NCBI GenBank assembly: GCA_964650285.1
Contig: CAZYSP010000005.1
Location: 1 to 64,000, forward strand
Length of the DNA: 64,000 nt
Direction: 5' to 3'
From: JACPJP01 sp964650285
GTDB lineage: Archaea; Nanobdellota; Nanobdellia; Woesearchaeales; GW2011-AR4
Within the stretch, counting starts at the first letter, position 1. Each line of letters begins with the position of its first letter. The notes beneath the pieces are model-generated. The model worked only from the letters and a program-made list of their open reading frames with translations, ran no database searches and was not told the origin of the DNA. Positions 1 through 8,758 of the stretch are shown here, one piece after another. The position numbers and the translations under genes were made by a program.

Positions 1-2
1 AA

Positions 3-1004
3 ATGAATGATTATGAAATAAGAAGAATGGATGGAGAACGTGTTTTAATACTTGGGGGCATGGGGGCTATAGGAAGCAATCTAGCACACAAAATAATACC
101 ACTTGGAGCAAAAGTCACTATTTATGATAATTTTATGGAAGGGACTGGGGCAAACCCTTTAAATATAAAGGAAATTAAGAGTAAATTAGAAATAATTAAG
201 GGAGATATAAGAGATTTTAAACCACTATCAAAAGTAATTAGAGATAAAACAATAATATTTAATTGTGCTGCACAGGTGAGTCATGTTCTTTCTATGCAGG
301 ACCCTTTTTTAGATATAGATATAAATTGTATAGGGCATATTAACGTTCTTGAGTCTTGCCGGAAAGTTAATGATTCTGCAAAAATCATTTATACTGGCAC
401 AAGGGGGCAAAGTGGAGCGGCCTTGTATTCTCCTATAGATGAAAATCATCTTGATAATCCCCCTGATGTTTATTGTGCTGATAAACTTGCATCTGAATTA
501 TATCATTTTGTTTACCATAAGGCATATGGGATGTGGACAACTTCTTTGAGGCTTACCAATACTTATGGTCCAAGAGCTCAAATGAATAATCCAGGCCATA
601 GCATTGTAAATTGGCTTATTAGCAAAGCAATGTTAGGAGAAACTATACCTGTTTTTGAACCAGGAACACAACTGAGGGATGTAAATTATATGGATGATGT
701 TATTGATGCCCTTATGCTGGCTTCCCAAAACAATAAATCTGATGGGCAGATGTTTTTAGTAGGGTCTGGCAAGGGGATAGGTTTTTTGAGTCTTGTAAAG
801 ATGATTATAAAAATAACTGGCAATGGTTCGTATAAACTAACACAATGGCCAAAAGAAAGAAAAAATATAGAAACAGGAAGTGTTGTAGTAGATTATTCTA
901 AAATAAATAAAATGCTTGGGTGGTATCCAAAAACCATGCCTGAGGGGGGTATTAAAAAAACAATATCTTTTTATAAACGGAATTTTAACGATTATTTTAA
1001 GTAA
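3..1004 (+). CDS. NAD-dependent epimerase/dehydratase (extended SDR)
   Basis: This 333-residue protein is an extended short-chain dehydrogenase/reductase of the nucleotide-sugar epimerase/dehydratase kind. The dinucleotide-binding glycine motif GGMGAIG lies near residues 18-24, the conserved acidic YD follows the second strand (YDNF), and the active-site pair is in YCADK, the family's YxxxK. The motif NTYGPR and a C-terminal RDVNYMDD segment fit UDP-glucose 4-epimerase-like enzymes, but the exact substrate cannot be read. The start lies two bases from the window edge. The N-terminus looks complete, because the glycine motif has the usual distance from the start, although a slightly earlier start cannot be excluded. 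It leads a + strand set of sugar-nucleotide genes. Confidence 0.85.
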   Translation: MNDYEIRRMDGERVLILGGMGAIGSNLAHKIIPLGAKVTIYDNFMEGTGANPLNIKEIKSKLEIIKGDIRDFKPLSKVIRDKTIIFNCAAQVSHVLSMQDPFLDIDINCIGHINVLESCRKVNDSAKIIYTGTRGQSGAALYSPIDENHLDNPPDVYCADKLASELYHFVYHKAYGMWTTSLRLTNTYGPRAQMNNPGHSIVNWLISKAMLGETIPVFEPGTQLRDVNYMDDVIDALMLASQNNKSDGQMFLVGSGKGIGFLSLVKMIIKITGNGSYKLTQWPKERKNIETGSVVVDYSKINKMLGWYPKTMPEGGIKKTISFYKRNFNDYFK

Positions 1005-1032
1005 AATTAAGGGATATCTTAAAAAAGAAGAG

Positions 1033-1040
1033 TTTAAAAA
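1033..1040 (+). promoter_or_regulatory. TATA box for the gene at 1063
   Basis: TTTAAAAA is centred about 27 bases before the ATG at 1063, in the 58-base gap after the upstream gene. The spacing implies a transcript starting at or next to the start codon (leaderless). Confidence 0.5.
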
Positions 1041-1062
1041 TCGATAATACTTTCTTTAGGAG

Positions 1063-1997
1063 ATGGAATTAAGTAACCACAATTATGTAGAAATAGGTAT
1101 TAACTCTCTTAAAGAAGCTTATTTCGTCCAAAGAGAATTATTAGAAAAAGGCACTATTGGGGAAATAATGGGGGAAAATGAACAAGGAGATCATGCTTCT
1201 AAAGGAGATGTTGAGAGTGAAAAAGCAGTAATTAATTATTTGAGACAGCAAAGGTTTCCATGCAGAGTTATTTCTGAAGAACACGGTTCAGCTGATATTG
1301 TTAAAAATTCAAACTATTTGGTAGTTTTAGATGGAATTGATGGGAGTGGTGGTCTTGTTGCTAATCCAAGAAGCAGATGTGGGACGATGTTGGCAATAGC
1401 AGATAATCTTAATCCTACATACGACCAATTTATTTTTGGAGGTATAACTGAATTTATTACTGAAAGGATTATGTATGCTCTAAAAGATCAAGGAGTATTT
1501 TTAATCGAAAGTCCAGGTGAACACGAAAATGTTAGGAATATAAAAAATCAGAATAAAAAAACAACCTTAGGTCCCAATACGAGAATTTATATTGATGCCC
1601 CCAATTTTTGGGAGAATATGATTCTAGTGTAACTAGTGGTGTTGATGAAATAACAACCATCATGGAAAAAACATTCCCCAATAAACTTAAGAACCATTTT
1701 AAATTGAGTGGTCTGCAGTCAAGTGCAGCAATGTGTATTGATTTGATATCTGGAAAAGTTGATCTTGTAGGAGATGCTATTGCAAAAGGTGTATTTGAAC
1801 CACCAACAATGTACAGACTGGTAAATGAAATTAGCGGATCAGTAATGGACCTTGATGGAAAAGATATTGGAGATAAAAAATGGCTGGAGTATGGAAGGCC
1901 TCTAACACCAATAGTCCTTTCATCTTCATATAATCTCGGAGAAAAATTTACTAGACAGTTAAAAACAATAGACTTTTATAGGGAAAAAGCATTCTAA
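1063..1997 (+). pseudogene. Inositol-monophosphatase family protein, frameshifted
   Basis: Two overlapping reading frames (1063-1632 and 1608-1997) together encode one protein of the inositol monophosphatase / fructose-1,6-bisphosphatase superfamily, a Mg2+-dependent sugar- or inositol-phosphate phosphatase. The metal-binding parts are in the first half: the acidic ISEEHGS segment and LDGIDGSGG, matching the family's D-x-[IL]-D-G-[ST]. The second half carries the C-terminal SGVDE, GDAIAKGV and WLEYGRPLTP segments. The frames join around 1598-1612, where runs CCCCC, TTTTT and GGG sit within 15 bases. One missing base there restores a single reading frame of about 310 residues. This may be a sequencing or assembly error or a genuine recent mutation; both halves look well conserved, which favours error or very recent decay. 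Probable operon with the following epimerase and aminotransferase. Confidence 0.75.
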
Positions 1998-2008
1998 ATC
2001 CAGTAAAA

Positions 2009-2944
2009 ATGAATCTACTTGTAACAGGTGGCCTTGGCCATATAGGATCAAGGTTGATAAGAGATTTCGCAAAACGAGAAGAAATAGATCTAATCAGAAT
2101 ATTCGATAACTTGTCTACACAACGATATTGCTCTTTATTTAATTTGCCTAAAGATACGAAATATCAGTTCATTGAAGGGGATATAAATGATAAAAATAAA
2201 TTAAAATCTGTTTTGCAAGATATAGATATTGTGATACATTTAGCGGCGATAACCGATGCTCCAGCTACAATACAAAAACCAGAAATAACACATCAAATCA
2301 ATTTTAAAGGAACAGAAAATGTTTTGAATGCCTCAATGAAAGCAAATATAAAAAAATTTATCTTTCCTTCAACAACTAGTGTTTATGGTGAGGCTGAAGG
2401 CATAGTTGATGAAAATTATGATAATTATAAACCTTCAAGCCCATATGCAGAGTTTAAATTAGCTGCAGAAAAAATTGTTCAAAACGCATTTATAGAACAT
2501 GGCTTTCATACTGGAGTTTTAAGGATGGGAACTATTTTTGGAAGAAGCATTGGGATGAGATTCCATACTGTTGTAAATAAGTTTATTTATCTCGCATGCA
2601 TGAGAAAACCATTAAGTGTGTGGGAATGTGCACTTAATCAAAAAAGGCCTTATTTATGGTTAAATGATGCTATTCGTGCATTCGAATTTATTGAAAAAAA
2701 TGGGAAGGCTGGAGAATTATATAATGCTGTAACACGAAATTATGCATTGCAAGATATAATAGATGCAATTAAATCTTTTGTGCCTGATGTAAAGATGAGC
2801 ATTACAAAATCTCCTATGCCGAATCAAAAGTCTTACACAGTCTCAAATAAAAAAATATTGGATTTGGGGTTTTCATTTGAAGATTCTTTGTCAGAATCTA
2901 TTAGAGAAACTTTTGAATTATTTGATGCTATAAAAAATGATTAA
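2009..2944 (+). CDS. NAD-dependent epimerase/dehydratase (extended SDR)
   Basis: A 311-residue extended SDR. GGLGHIG near residues 7-13 is the nucleotide-binding loop, STTSVYGE holds the catalytic Ser/Thr region, and YAEFK is the YxxxK active site. The overall pattern is that of UDP-glucose 4-epimerase / nucleotide-sugar dehydratases. It begins 11 bases after the phosphatase-family gene, and its end overlaps the next gene by 8 bases, so the three are likely co-transcribed. The substrate is unknown. Together with the adjacent DegT aminotransferase it may provide a keto-sugar nucleotide for transamination. Confidence 0.85.
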   Translation: MNLLVTGGLGHIGSRLIRDFAKREEIDLIRIFDNLSTQRYCSLFNLPKDTKYQFIEGDINDKNKLKSVLQDIDIVIHLAAITDAPATIQKPEITHQINFKGTENVLNASMKANIKKFIFPSTTSVYGEAEGIVDENYDNYKPSSPYAEFKLAAEKIVQNAFIEHGFHTGVLRMGTIFGRSIGMRFHTVVNKFIYLACMRKPLSVWECALNQKRPYLWLNDAIRAFEFIEKNGKAGELYNAVTRNYALQDIIDAIKSFVPDVKMSITKSPMPNQKSYTVSNKKILDLGFSFEDSLSESIRETFELFDAIKND

Positions 2945-4028
2945 AATGATATATCCATCAAAAGTTTGGGTTGATAAGGATATGAGAAGAGCAGTAGAAA
3001 AAGTATTTGATTCTAAAATTTTTGTTATGGGCAAATATACAAACGAATTCGAAAAAAAGTTTTCTGAACATATGAATGTAAAGCATGCAATAGCTTTAAG
3101 TAATGGAACAGCAGCAATAGAAGTTTCTCTGCAATCTTTGAATATAACTCATGATGACGAAATTATAGTCCCTTCACATACAGCATTCCCGACAGTAGAA
3201 GCAATATTAAAAATAGGAGCTAAACCTGTTTTTGTAGACATAGAAGAAAGTACTTATAACATGGATATTTCAAAGATAGAGAAGAAAATAACAAAAAAAA
3301 CAAAAGCTATATTGCCGGTGCATCTTTATGGCCATCCTTGTGATATGGGGGGGATTAAAGAAATAGCAGGAAAACATTCTTTAAAAGTTATAGAAGATTG
3401 TGCGCAGTCCCCTAATGCTGAGTTTAAAGGGGTAAAGGTAGGATCTTTAGGAGATACTGGGTGTTTTTCATTCTATCCTTCTAAGAATATGACTGTTTGT
3501 GGTGAAGGTGGAATGATAACTACTAATGATGATTCGGTTGCAGAAATGGCAAGGAAGCTTATAAATCATGGTCAAGATGGAACTTATAATCATGTATTGC
3601 TTGGCCATAATTACAGACTTGGAGAGATACAATGTGCAATAGGATTGAAGCAGTTGGAAATGCTTGATTCTTTTACGCAGAGAAGGAGGCAGATAGCTAA
3701 GTTGTATGAAGATTTGTTAAGTGATTCAAAACTTGTGCTTCCACAAGAGGCAAAACATGCCAAACATGCCTACCATCTTTATGTTGTCAGATGCGATTCC
3801 AATAAAAGAAAAGCATTATTAAACCATATGAAACATAAAGGAGTTATATGCGGAATACATTATCCTTTGGCAAGTCATCAGCAAAAAGTTATTTCTTCCC
3901 AATATGTCGATTTGCATTTACCAATTACAGAAAAAATCGTTAATGAAATTTTTTCATTGCCTATTTACCCGCTTCTTAAGGATGATAAAGTAGAGATGAT
4001 TGTGACAAGCTTAAAAGAGTTCTACTGA
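2937..4028 (+). CDS. DegT/DnrJ/EryC1/StrS-family sugar aminotransferase
   Basis: A 363-residue PLP-dependent aminotransferase of the DegT/DnrJ/EryC1/StrS family, which converts a nucleotide-linked keto sugar into an amino sugar, usually with glutamate as donor. Recognisable parts are LSNGTAAIEVSL (cofactor phosphate contacts), VIEDCAQSP with the PLP-ring aspartate, and SFYPSKNMT with the Schiff-base lysine, followed by GEGGM. The length is normal for the family. The frame overlaps the preceding SDR by 8 bases. A second in-frame ATG at 2946 would give MIYPSKVW and avoid the overlap, so the start is uncertain by three codons. The position of the amino group made cannot be deduced. Confidence 0.88.
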   Translation: MIKMIYPSKVWVDKDMRRAVEKVFDSKIFVMGKYTNEFEKKFSEHMNVKHAIALSNGTAAIEVSLQSLNITHDDEIIVPSHTAFPTVEAILKIGAKPVFVDIEESTYNMDISKIEKKITKKTKAILPVHLYGHPCDMGGIKEIAGKHSLKVIEDCAQSPNAEFKGVKVGSLGDTGCFSFYPSKNMTVCGEGGMITTNDDSVAEMARKLINHGQDGTYNHVLLGHNYRLGEIQCAIGLKQLEMLDSFTQRRRQIAKLYEDLLSDSKLVLPQEAKHAKHAYHLYVVRCDSNKRKALLNHMKHKGVICGIHYPLASHQQKVISSQYVDLHLPITEKIVNEIFSLPIYPLLKDDKVEMIVTSLKEFY

Positions 4029-4225
4029 GATAAGTTCAGAAAAAACATATATTTAAAAATGTCATAATTTTTCTTCTACTGAAATTTATAATATTACAAT
4101 CAATCAAAAATTGTCCGAAAAAACTACCTTGATACTCTTGGAGTAATATTTATGTGGTTTATATTGGAACCGGATGATTGCTTTATAAGAGAACCTTGAA
4201 TGAATGCATTAGCTTACTTAGATAG

Positions 4226-4233
4226 TATATAAA
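4226..4233 (+). promoter_or_regulatory. TATA box for rmlB-like gene
   Basis: TATATAAA lies in the 210-base gap after 4028. It is only about 10 bases before the first possible ATG (4239) but about 26 before the ATG at 4254, so it argues for 4254 as the true leaderless start. The rest of the gap shows a short hairpin (TACTC...GAGTA near 4132) and nothing else I can name. Confidence 0.55.
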
Positions 4234-4253
4234 AATAGATGAGGGTTAAAAAT

Positions 4254-5270
4254 ATGAATATATTGGTAACGGGAGGATTGGGATTTATTGGAAGCAATTT
4301 TATTAGACATATGCTAAACAAGAATCATTGTCAGATTATTAATCTTGATAAAGTAACGTATTGTGCAAACTTTGAAAATCTAAAAGATGTTGAAAAAAAT
4401 GCAAATTATAAATTTGTTAAAGGTGATATTTGTGATAAAAATATTGTTGGAAAATTAGTAAAAAAAGTAGATGTAATAATCAATTTCGCAGCAGAAACAC
4501 ATGTTGACAGGTCAATTACGGCTCCAGGAGATTTCATAAAGACAGATGTTTTTGGCACGTATGTTCTGCTTGAGGCAGCAAGAAAGTTTAATATTAAAAA
4601 ATATATCCAAATATCGACTGATGAGGTTTACGGCAGTATTAGAAAAGGCTCTTTTAAAGAAACAGACAGTTTGAACCCTAGCAGTCCTTATTCTGCAAGT
4701 AAAGCATCAGCAGACCATTTAGTGTCTTCTTATTTCGATACCTACGGGTTGCCTATACTGATTACGAGGAGCTCTAATAATTTTGGTCCTAATCAGTATC
4801 CGGAAAAACTAATCCCTTTATTTATTACTAACTTATTAGACGGAAAGAAAATTCCGGTTTACGGCGATGGTCTTAATGTTAGAGACTGGGTATATGTTTT
4901 GGATAATTGTGAAGCAGTAAACCTTGTTTTGGATAAAGGAAAAACAGGGGAAATATACAACATTGGCGGAGGAAATGAGAAAACAAATATTGAAATAGCT
5001 AGAGCACTCTTAAAGGAACTTGGAAAAGAGAAATCTTTTATAGAATTTGTTAAAGATAGGATGGGGCATGATAAAAGATATTCGCTTGACTGCTCAAAAT
5101 TAAGAGGCTTGGGATGGAAACCACGCTATAATTTCGATCAAGCAATCGAAAGCACAATAGGATGGTATAAAGAAAATCAAGAATGGTGGACTAAAATTAA
5201 ATCACCAGAATACTTAGCATATTATAAAAAACATTATTACGAAAGACACAAAATGGAAAGTCAAGAATAA
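4254..5270 (+). CDS. rmlB: dTDP-glucose 4,6-dehydratase
   Basis: Makes the 4-keto-6-deoxy nucleotide sugar that starts most dTDP-deoxysugar pathways. The family signature is complete: GGLGFIG loop, HVDRS (substrate contact), STDEVYGS with the catalytic Thr-Asp-Glu, YSASKA as the YxxxK, and RSSNNFGPNQYPEKLIP. The C-terminal WY/WW region is typical. I chose ATG 4254 (MNILVTGG) rather than ATG 4239 because the TATA box sits 26 bases before it. The ATG of rmlA follows the stop by one base, so the two form an operon. About 338 residues, normal for RmlB. No rmlC is seen in the window, so the end product need not be rhamnose. Confidence 0.92.
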   Translation: MNILVTGGLGFIGSNFIRHMLNKNHCQIINLDKVTYCANFENLKDVEKNANYKFVKGDICDKNIVGKLVKKVDVIINFAAETHVDRSITAPGDFIKTDVFGTYVLLEAARKFNIKKYIQISTDEVYGSIRKGSFKETDSLNPSSPYSASKASADHLVSSYFDTYGLPILITRSSNNFGPNQYPEKLIPLFITNLLDGKKIPVYGDGLNVRDWVYVLDNCEAVNLVLDKGKTGEIYNIGGGNEKTNIEIARALLKELGKEKSFIEFVKDRMGHDKRYSLDCSKLRGLGWKPRYNFDQAIESTIGWYKENQEWWTKIKSPEYLAYYKKHYYERHKMESQE

Positions 5271-5271
5271 A

Positions 5272-5994
5272 ATGAAAGGGATAATACTAGCTGGAGGGTC
5301 AGGATTAAGGTTATATCCACTCACAAAAGTAACTAATAAGCACCTTTTACCTGTTTACAATAAACCTATGATTTATTATCCTTTGAAAACTTTGATAAAT
5401 GGTGGAATAAAGGATATACTGATAGTATCAGGGACGGGGCATGCAGGACATTTTTTAAATCTACTTGGATCAGGAAAAGAATTTGGAGCAAATCTGACTT
5501 ATGAGATCCAGGATGAAGCAAAGGGAATAGGTCACGCTTTAAGTTTGGCTGAGAATTTTTCAGAAAAACAAAAATGCGTCGTAATCTTAGGAGACAATAT
5601 TTTTCAGGAGAATATAACGTCCCATATTGAAAAATTTGAAAAATTAAAAGAAGGAGCAACTATATTTCTTAAGGAAGTTACTATGACTCAGGCAAAAAGA
5701 TTTGGTATTGCCGTAGTAGAAAATGATAAAGTTACTTATGTTGAAGAAAAGCCAAAAAATCCAAGATCAAATTTAGCTATGACTGGTTTGTATATGTTTG
5801 ACAGAGATATATTCAAAATACTTAAGAGTTTAAGTCCATCTTCGAGAAATGAGATTGAGATAACTGAAGCTATTGAAGTTTATTTGAAGAATAAGCTACT
5901 ATATTATAGCAAAATAAATGGTTTTTGGTCTGATGCAGGAACCTTTGATTCTTTACTGAAGTCTTCACAATTTATAAAGGAAACTGAAAAATAA
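5272..5994 (+). CDS. rmlA: Glucose-1-phosphate thymidylyltransferase (RmlA-type)
   Basis: A 240-residue sugar-phosphate nucleotidyltransferase that joins dTTP and glucose 1-phosphate. The N-terminal GxGxRLYPLT signature (AGGSGLRLYPLT) is followed by NKHLLPVYNKPMIYYPL, the characteristic RmlA segment. GDNIF carries the metal-binding aspartate, and EEKPKNPRSN matches the RmlA substrate loop. It lacks a long C-terminal extension and is near the short end of the family (tetrameric bacterial RmlA is about 290), as in many archaeal copies. It lies directly behind rmlB, so the pair makes dTDP-4-keto-6-deoxyglucose. Confidence 0.88.
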   Translation: MKGIILAGGSGLRLYPLTKVTNKHLLPVYNKPMIYYPLKTLINGGIKDILIVSGTGHAGHFLNLLGSGKEFGANLTYEIQDEAKGIGHALSLAENFSEKQKCVVILGDNIFQENITSHIEKFEKLKEGATIFLKEVTMTQAKRFGIAVVENDKVTYVEEKPKNPRSNLAMTGLYMFDRDIFKILKSLSPSSRNEIEITEAIEVYLKNKLLYYSKINGFWSDAGTFDSLLKSSQFIKETEK

Positions 5995-6017
5995 TTATAT
6001 TATACTCTATTTGTAAC

Positions 6018-7421
6018 ATGAAAAAAAAAGTTTTGGTTTTAGGGGGTGGAGCCTCAGGATTAAGTACAGCTTGGAGATTAGCTGAGAATAAAATACCTGT
6101 AGACTTGATAGAATCTAGCACTAAAGTAGGAGGATTGGCTTCAACAGTTGAACATGGGAAATATTATTTTGATTATGGGCCACATTACTTTTTTAGTGAA
6201 AGATCAGAAATTGTTAGAAAAGTTATGTCAATCTATAAAAAATATTATAAGCATGATATGCTCGTAAAACACAGAGACGTACTGCTGTCATTCCATGGTA
6301 AATTTTTAAAATACCCCCTTTCTATAAAGAATATTCTATTCGAAATATCAATTTATGATTCTATACATATAGCACTTAGCTATTTTAAAAGTCAGGCAAA
6401 GGAATATACTAAACAGCTTGTAAATAAGTTCACATATATTGATAATTTTGAGACATGGGCAAAACTCAATTTTGGAGAATACTTGTATAAGATATTTTTT
6501 AGGCCTTACACAGAGCAGTTTTGGGGAATAAAATGCAATAAATTAGCACCCAAGACATTACCTACAAGCCACCAACTTTCCCTGATTAAAACTCTAAAAT
6601 TAGTTTTTCATAAGAAAATTGCTAAGAAAAATGCATCTTTGGCTGAAAGAGAATCTTCATTGTTATTGCGTTATCCTCCAAAGGGAATAGGAGGGGTTAC
6701 TGATTCTATAGCCAAAGAAGCCAAAAGATTAGGCGTTAGATTTAATCTAGGTTATTGTGTTAAAGAAATAAAACGAGACAAGTCAAAATCTTTCGTAGTG
6801 ACTGCATTAAAAAATGGAAAAATTAAGAGATTCAAATCCGATTTCATAGTTTCTACAATTCCTTTAATACCCATGCTAGGAATGCTTAAGCCAATACCTC
6901 CAAAAAATATAATAAAAAGTTCAAAAGAATTGGATTTCTTATCATTTATAATACTATACATAGTAGTTGATGAAAGGGAGATACTGCCTAGTTCTTATTT
7001 ATATTTTGTAGGAAGGCCTTATAATAGAATTTCTGAAATAAATAAGTTTTCACCTAAGATGTGCCCTCCAGATGAAAATATGATTGGTATAGAAATAAGC
7101 TGCAAAGAGGAAGATGATGTCTGGAAATACAGCAAAGAGCAGCTATTTGAGTATTGCATAAAATATTTAGAAAAAGACAAAATAATAAAACGCGATGAAG
7201 TAAAAAAAATATTTGTATTAAAAGCCAGATATGCGTATCCCATCTTCTTTAAAGACTATGGAAAAAATTTGAAACCCATACAGGATTATATAGATTCAAT
7301 CCCTAATTTTAAGGTGATAGGACGCGTAGGGGAGTATGAATATATTGATATTGACCAGTGTATAGCAAAATCATTTAATCTTGTTGATAATATTACCCCA
7401 AAATTAAAGGGCAAACAATAG
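6018..7421 (+). CDS. FAD-dependent oxidoreductase (amine-oxidase / UDP-galactopyranose-mutase-like)
   Basis: A 467-residue flavoprotein. The N-terminal GGGASGLSTAWRL is the FAD Rossmann loop, followed by LIESSTKVGGLAST, the second FAD-contact motif of the protoporphyrinogen-oxidase / amine-oxidase / UDP-galactopyranose-mutase group. FDYGPHYFF and the RPYTEQFWG segment recur in glycan-cluster members of this family. The C-terminus has GRVGEYEYIDIDQCIAKS, where the flavin ring is usually bound. It lies 23 bases behind rmlA. The role is probably redox or ring modification of a nucleotide sugar or lipid-linked sugar. It is not a clear Glf, so I leave the reaction open. Confidence 0.75.
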   Translation: MKKKVLVLGGGASGLSTAWRLAENKIPVDLIESSTKVGGLASTVEHGKYYFDYGPHYFFSERSEIVRKVMSIYKKYYKHDMLVKHRDVLLSFHGKFLKYPLSIKNILFEISIYDSIHIALSYFKSQAKEYTKQLVNKFTYIDNFETWAKLNFGEYLYKIFFRPYTEQFWGIKCNKLAPKTLPTSHQLSLIKTLKLVFHKKIAKKNASLAERESSLLLRYPPKGIGGVTDSIAKEAKRLGVRFNLGYCVKEIKRDKSKSFVVTALKNGKIKRFKSDFIVSTIPLIPMLGMLKPIPPKNIIKSSKELDFLSFIILYIVVDEREILPSSYLYFVGRPYNRISEINKFSPKMCPPDENMIGIEISCKEEDDVWKYSKEQLFEYCIKYLEKDKIIKRDEVKKIFVLKARYAYPIFFKDYGKNLKPIQDYIDSIPNFKVIGRVGEYEYIDIDQCIAKSFNLVDNITPKLKGKQ

Positions 7422-7428
7422 GATTTTT

Positions 7429-8640
7429 CTACCTTTTTTCTAGAAAACTTTGATAGACATCTACTATTTTTCTTGCAGAGCTGGCTGCACTAAAATCTTT
7501 AGACCTTTTCAATAATTTCTTTCTGTCCCATTTTTTATTCAATGCTAATATTATTTTTTCTGCTAAGTCATTTACATCTTTTGGATTTACCAGATAGCCA
7601 ACATCCTTGTTTACTAGTTCTGGAGTGCCTGCAACTCTTGTTGCAACTATGGGCTTTCCGCATGCTAAGGCCTCACATAATACTACTGGTAGACCTTCAT
7701 TTAGGCTAGGCAATACAAAAATGTCACATGCACTCATATAAGCGGGAAGGTCATTATGCTTTTTCTGCCCTAAAAATTTTATATAGTTATCCAAGTTTAA
7801 ATTTGACGCCATTTTTTTCAGCTTACCTTCAGAATGGCCTGAGCCTATTATACAGCATAAGATATTTTTCTCTTTTTTCAGGACAAGCTTAAGCGCACCA
7901 ATTAAATATTCCACACCTTTTCTTTCAAATAAATGGCCTATAAACAGAATTATTTTTTTATTCTTCGGCAAATTTAAAACTTTTCTGGCCTTATTTTTGT
8001 CTTTTGGCCTAAATTTATCTAACAATGCTCCCATTGGTATAACAAAAATCTTTTTCTTAGAGATACGCTTTTCTATTTCATTTTGCAGAAATTTGCTTTG
8101 ACATATTATGGCATCAGAGTTCTTTAAAGTAGATTTGATTAAGAAACTTGAAGGCATTTGCTTGAAGTAGCGGTTTATATCTTCGCCATATGTTGTAACT
8201 AACAGGGGTTTTCTATATTTTCTTTTTAGCCTTTTCCCCAACAAACTTTCGCTGAGCGAACCATGCAAATGAATTATGTCCGGATTCCAGCTTTCTACTA
8301 TTTTGTCTGTTATCTTTTTTGAGGAAAAATAAGAAAAAAAACTTTCTATAGTCAAATAAAAATGCAGAAGCTTCAGCTTAAACAGCATTCTTGGAATCAT
8401 AATATATTTTGGATGGTAAACTTCAATTCCATCAACCCTTTCTTTAGATGGTACCTTAGAGAACCGGTAGTATGGGTTGACTACTCTTATTCTTGGAACG
8501 TATACATATGGGTAAATCACCTTTATCTCACAATATTTTTTAAGTTCTTTAAGCTGGTTTAGCAAAAAAATAGCTGCGATAGGGCTATTTTTTGTTGGAA
8601 ATGAATGGGTAATGACCAATAGTTTTATTTTTTTCTTCAT
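7429..8640 (-). CDS. Glycosyltransferase family 4 (GT-B)
   Basis: A 403-residue GT-B glycosyltransferase. The N-terminal acceptor domain starts with LLVITHSFP and contains PDIIHLHGS. The C-terminal GT1/GT4 donor domain begins around FIGHLFERKGVEYLIGAL and includes the E-x7-E motif in NEGLPVVLCEALACGKP. It is a retaining, cytoplasmic, membrane-associated enzyme by family. It is convergent with the flavoprotein gene, with 7 bases between stops. Sugar and acceptor are unknown. Confidence 0.88.
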   Translation of the reverse strand: MKKKIKLLVITHSFPTKNSPIAAIFLLNQLKELKKYCEIKVIYPYVYVPRIRVVNPYYRFSKVPSKERVDGIEVYHPKYIMIPRMLFKLKLLHFYLTIESFFSYFSSKKITDKIVESWNPDIIHLHGSLSESLLGKRLKRKYRKPLLVTTYGEDINRYFKQMPSSFLIKSTLKNSDAIICQSKFLQNEIEKRISKKKIFVIPMGALLDKFRPKDKNKARKVLNLPKNKKIILFIGHLFERKGVEYLIGALKLVLKKEKNILCCIIGSGHSEGKLKKMASNLNLDNYIKFLGQKKHNDLPAYMSACDIFVLPSLNEGLPVVLCEALACGKPIVATRVAGTPELVNKDVGYLVNPKDVNDLAEKIILALNKKWDRKKLLKRSKDFSAASSARKIVDVYQSFLEKR

Positions 8641-8728
8641 GTTATTAGCCTAAATTATTGTTAATTTCATTTTGCAAATATAACCTGTTAATTACTACTT
8701 CACCCCCTTAGAAGAAACCCGTAAGTTA

Positions 8729-8736
8729 TTTAAATA
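8729..8736 (+). promoter_or_regulatory. TATA box for phosphatase-fold gene at 8759
   Basis: TTTAAATA is centred 27 bases before ATG 8759 in the 118-base divergent gap between this gene and the GT4 gene. It predicts a leaderless mRNA. Confidence 0.55.
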
Positions 8737-8758
8737 ATTTACCGTTTTCTAAATCAAA

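Noticed and set aside
4254..5994. A dTDP-rhamnose pathway
   Set aside because: RmlA and RmlB are present and an RmlD-like gene lies 32 kb away, but no RmlC is seen, so rhamnose cannot be claimed.
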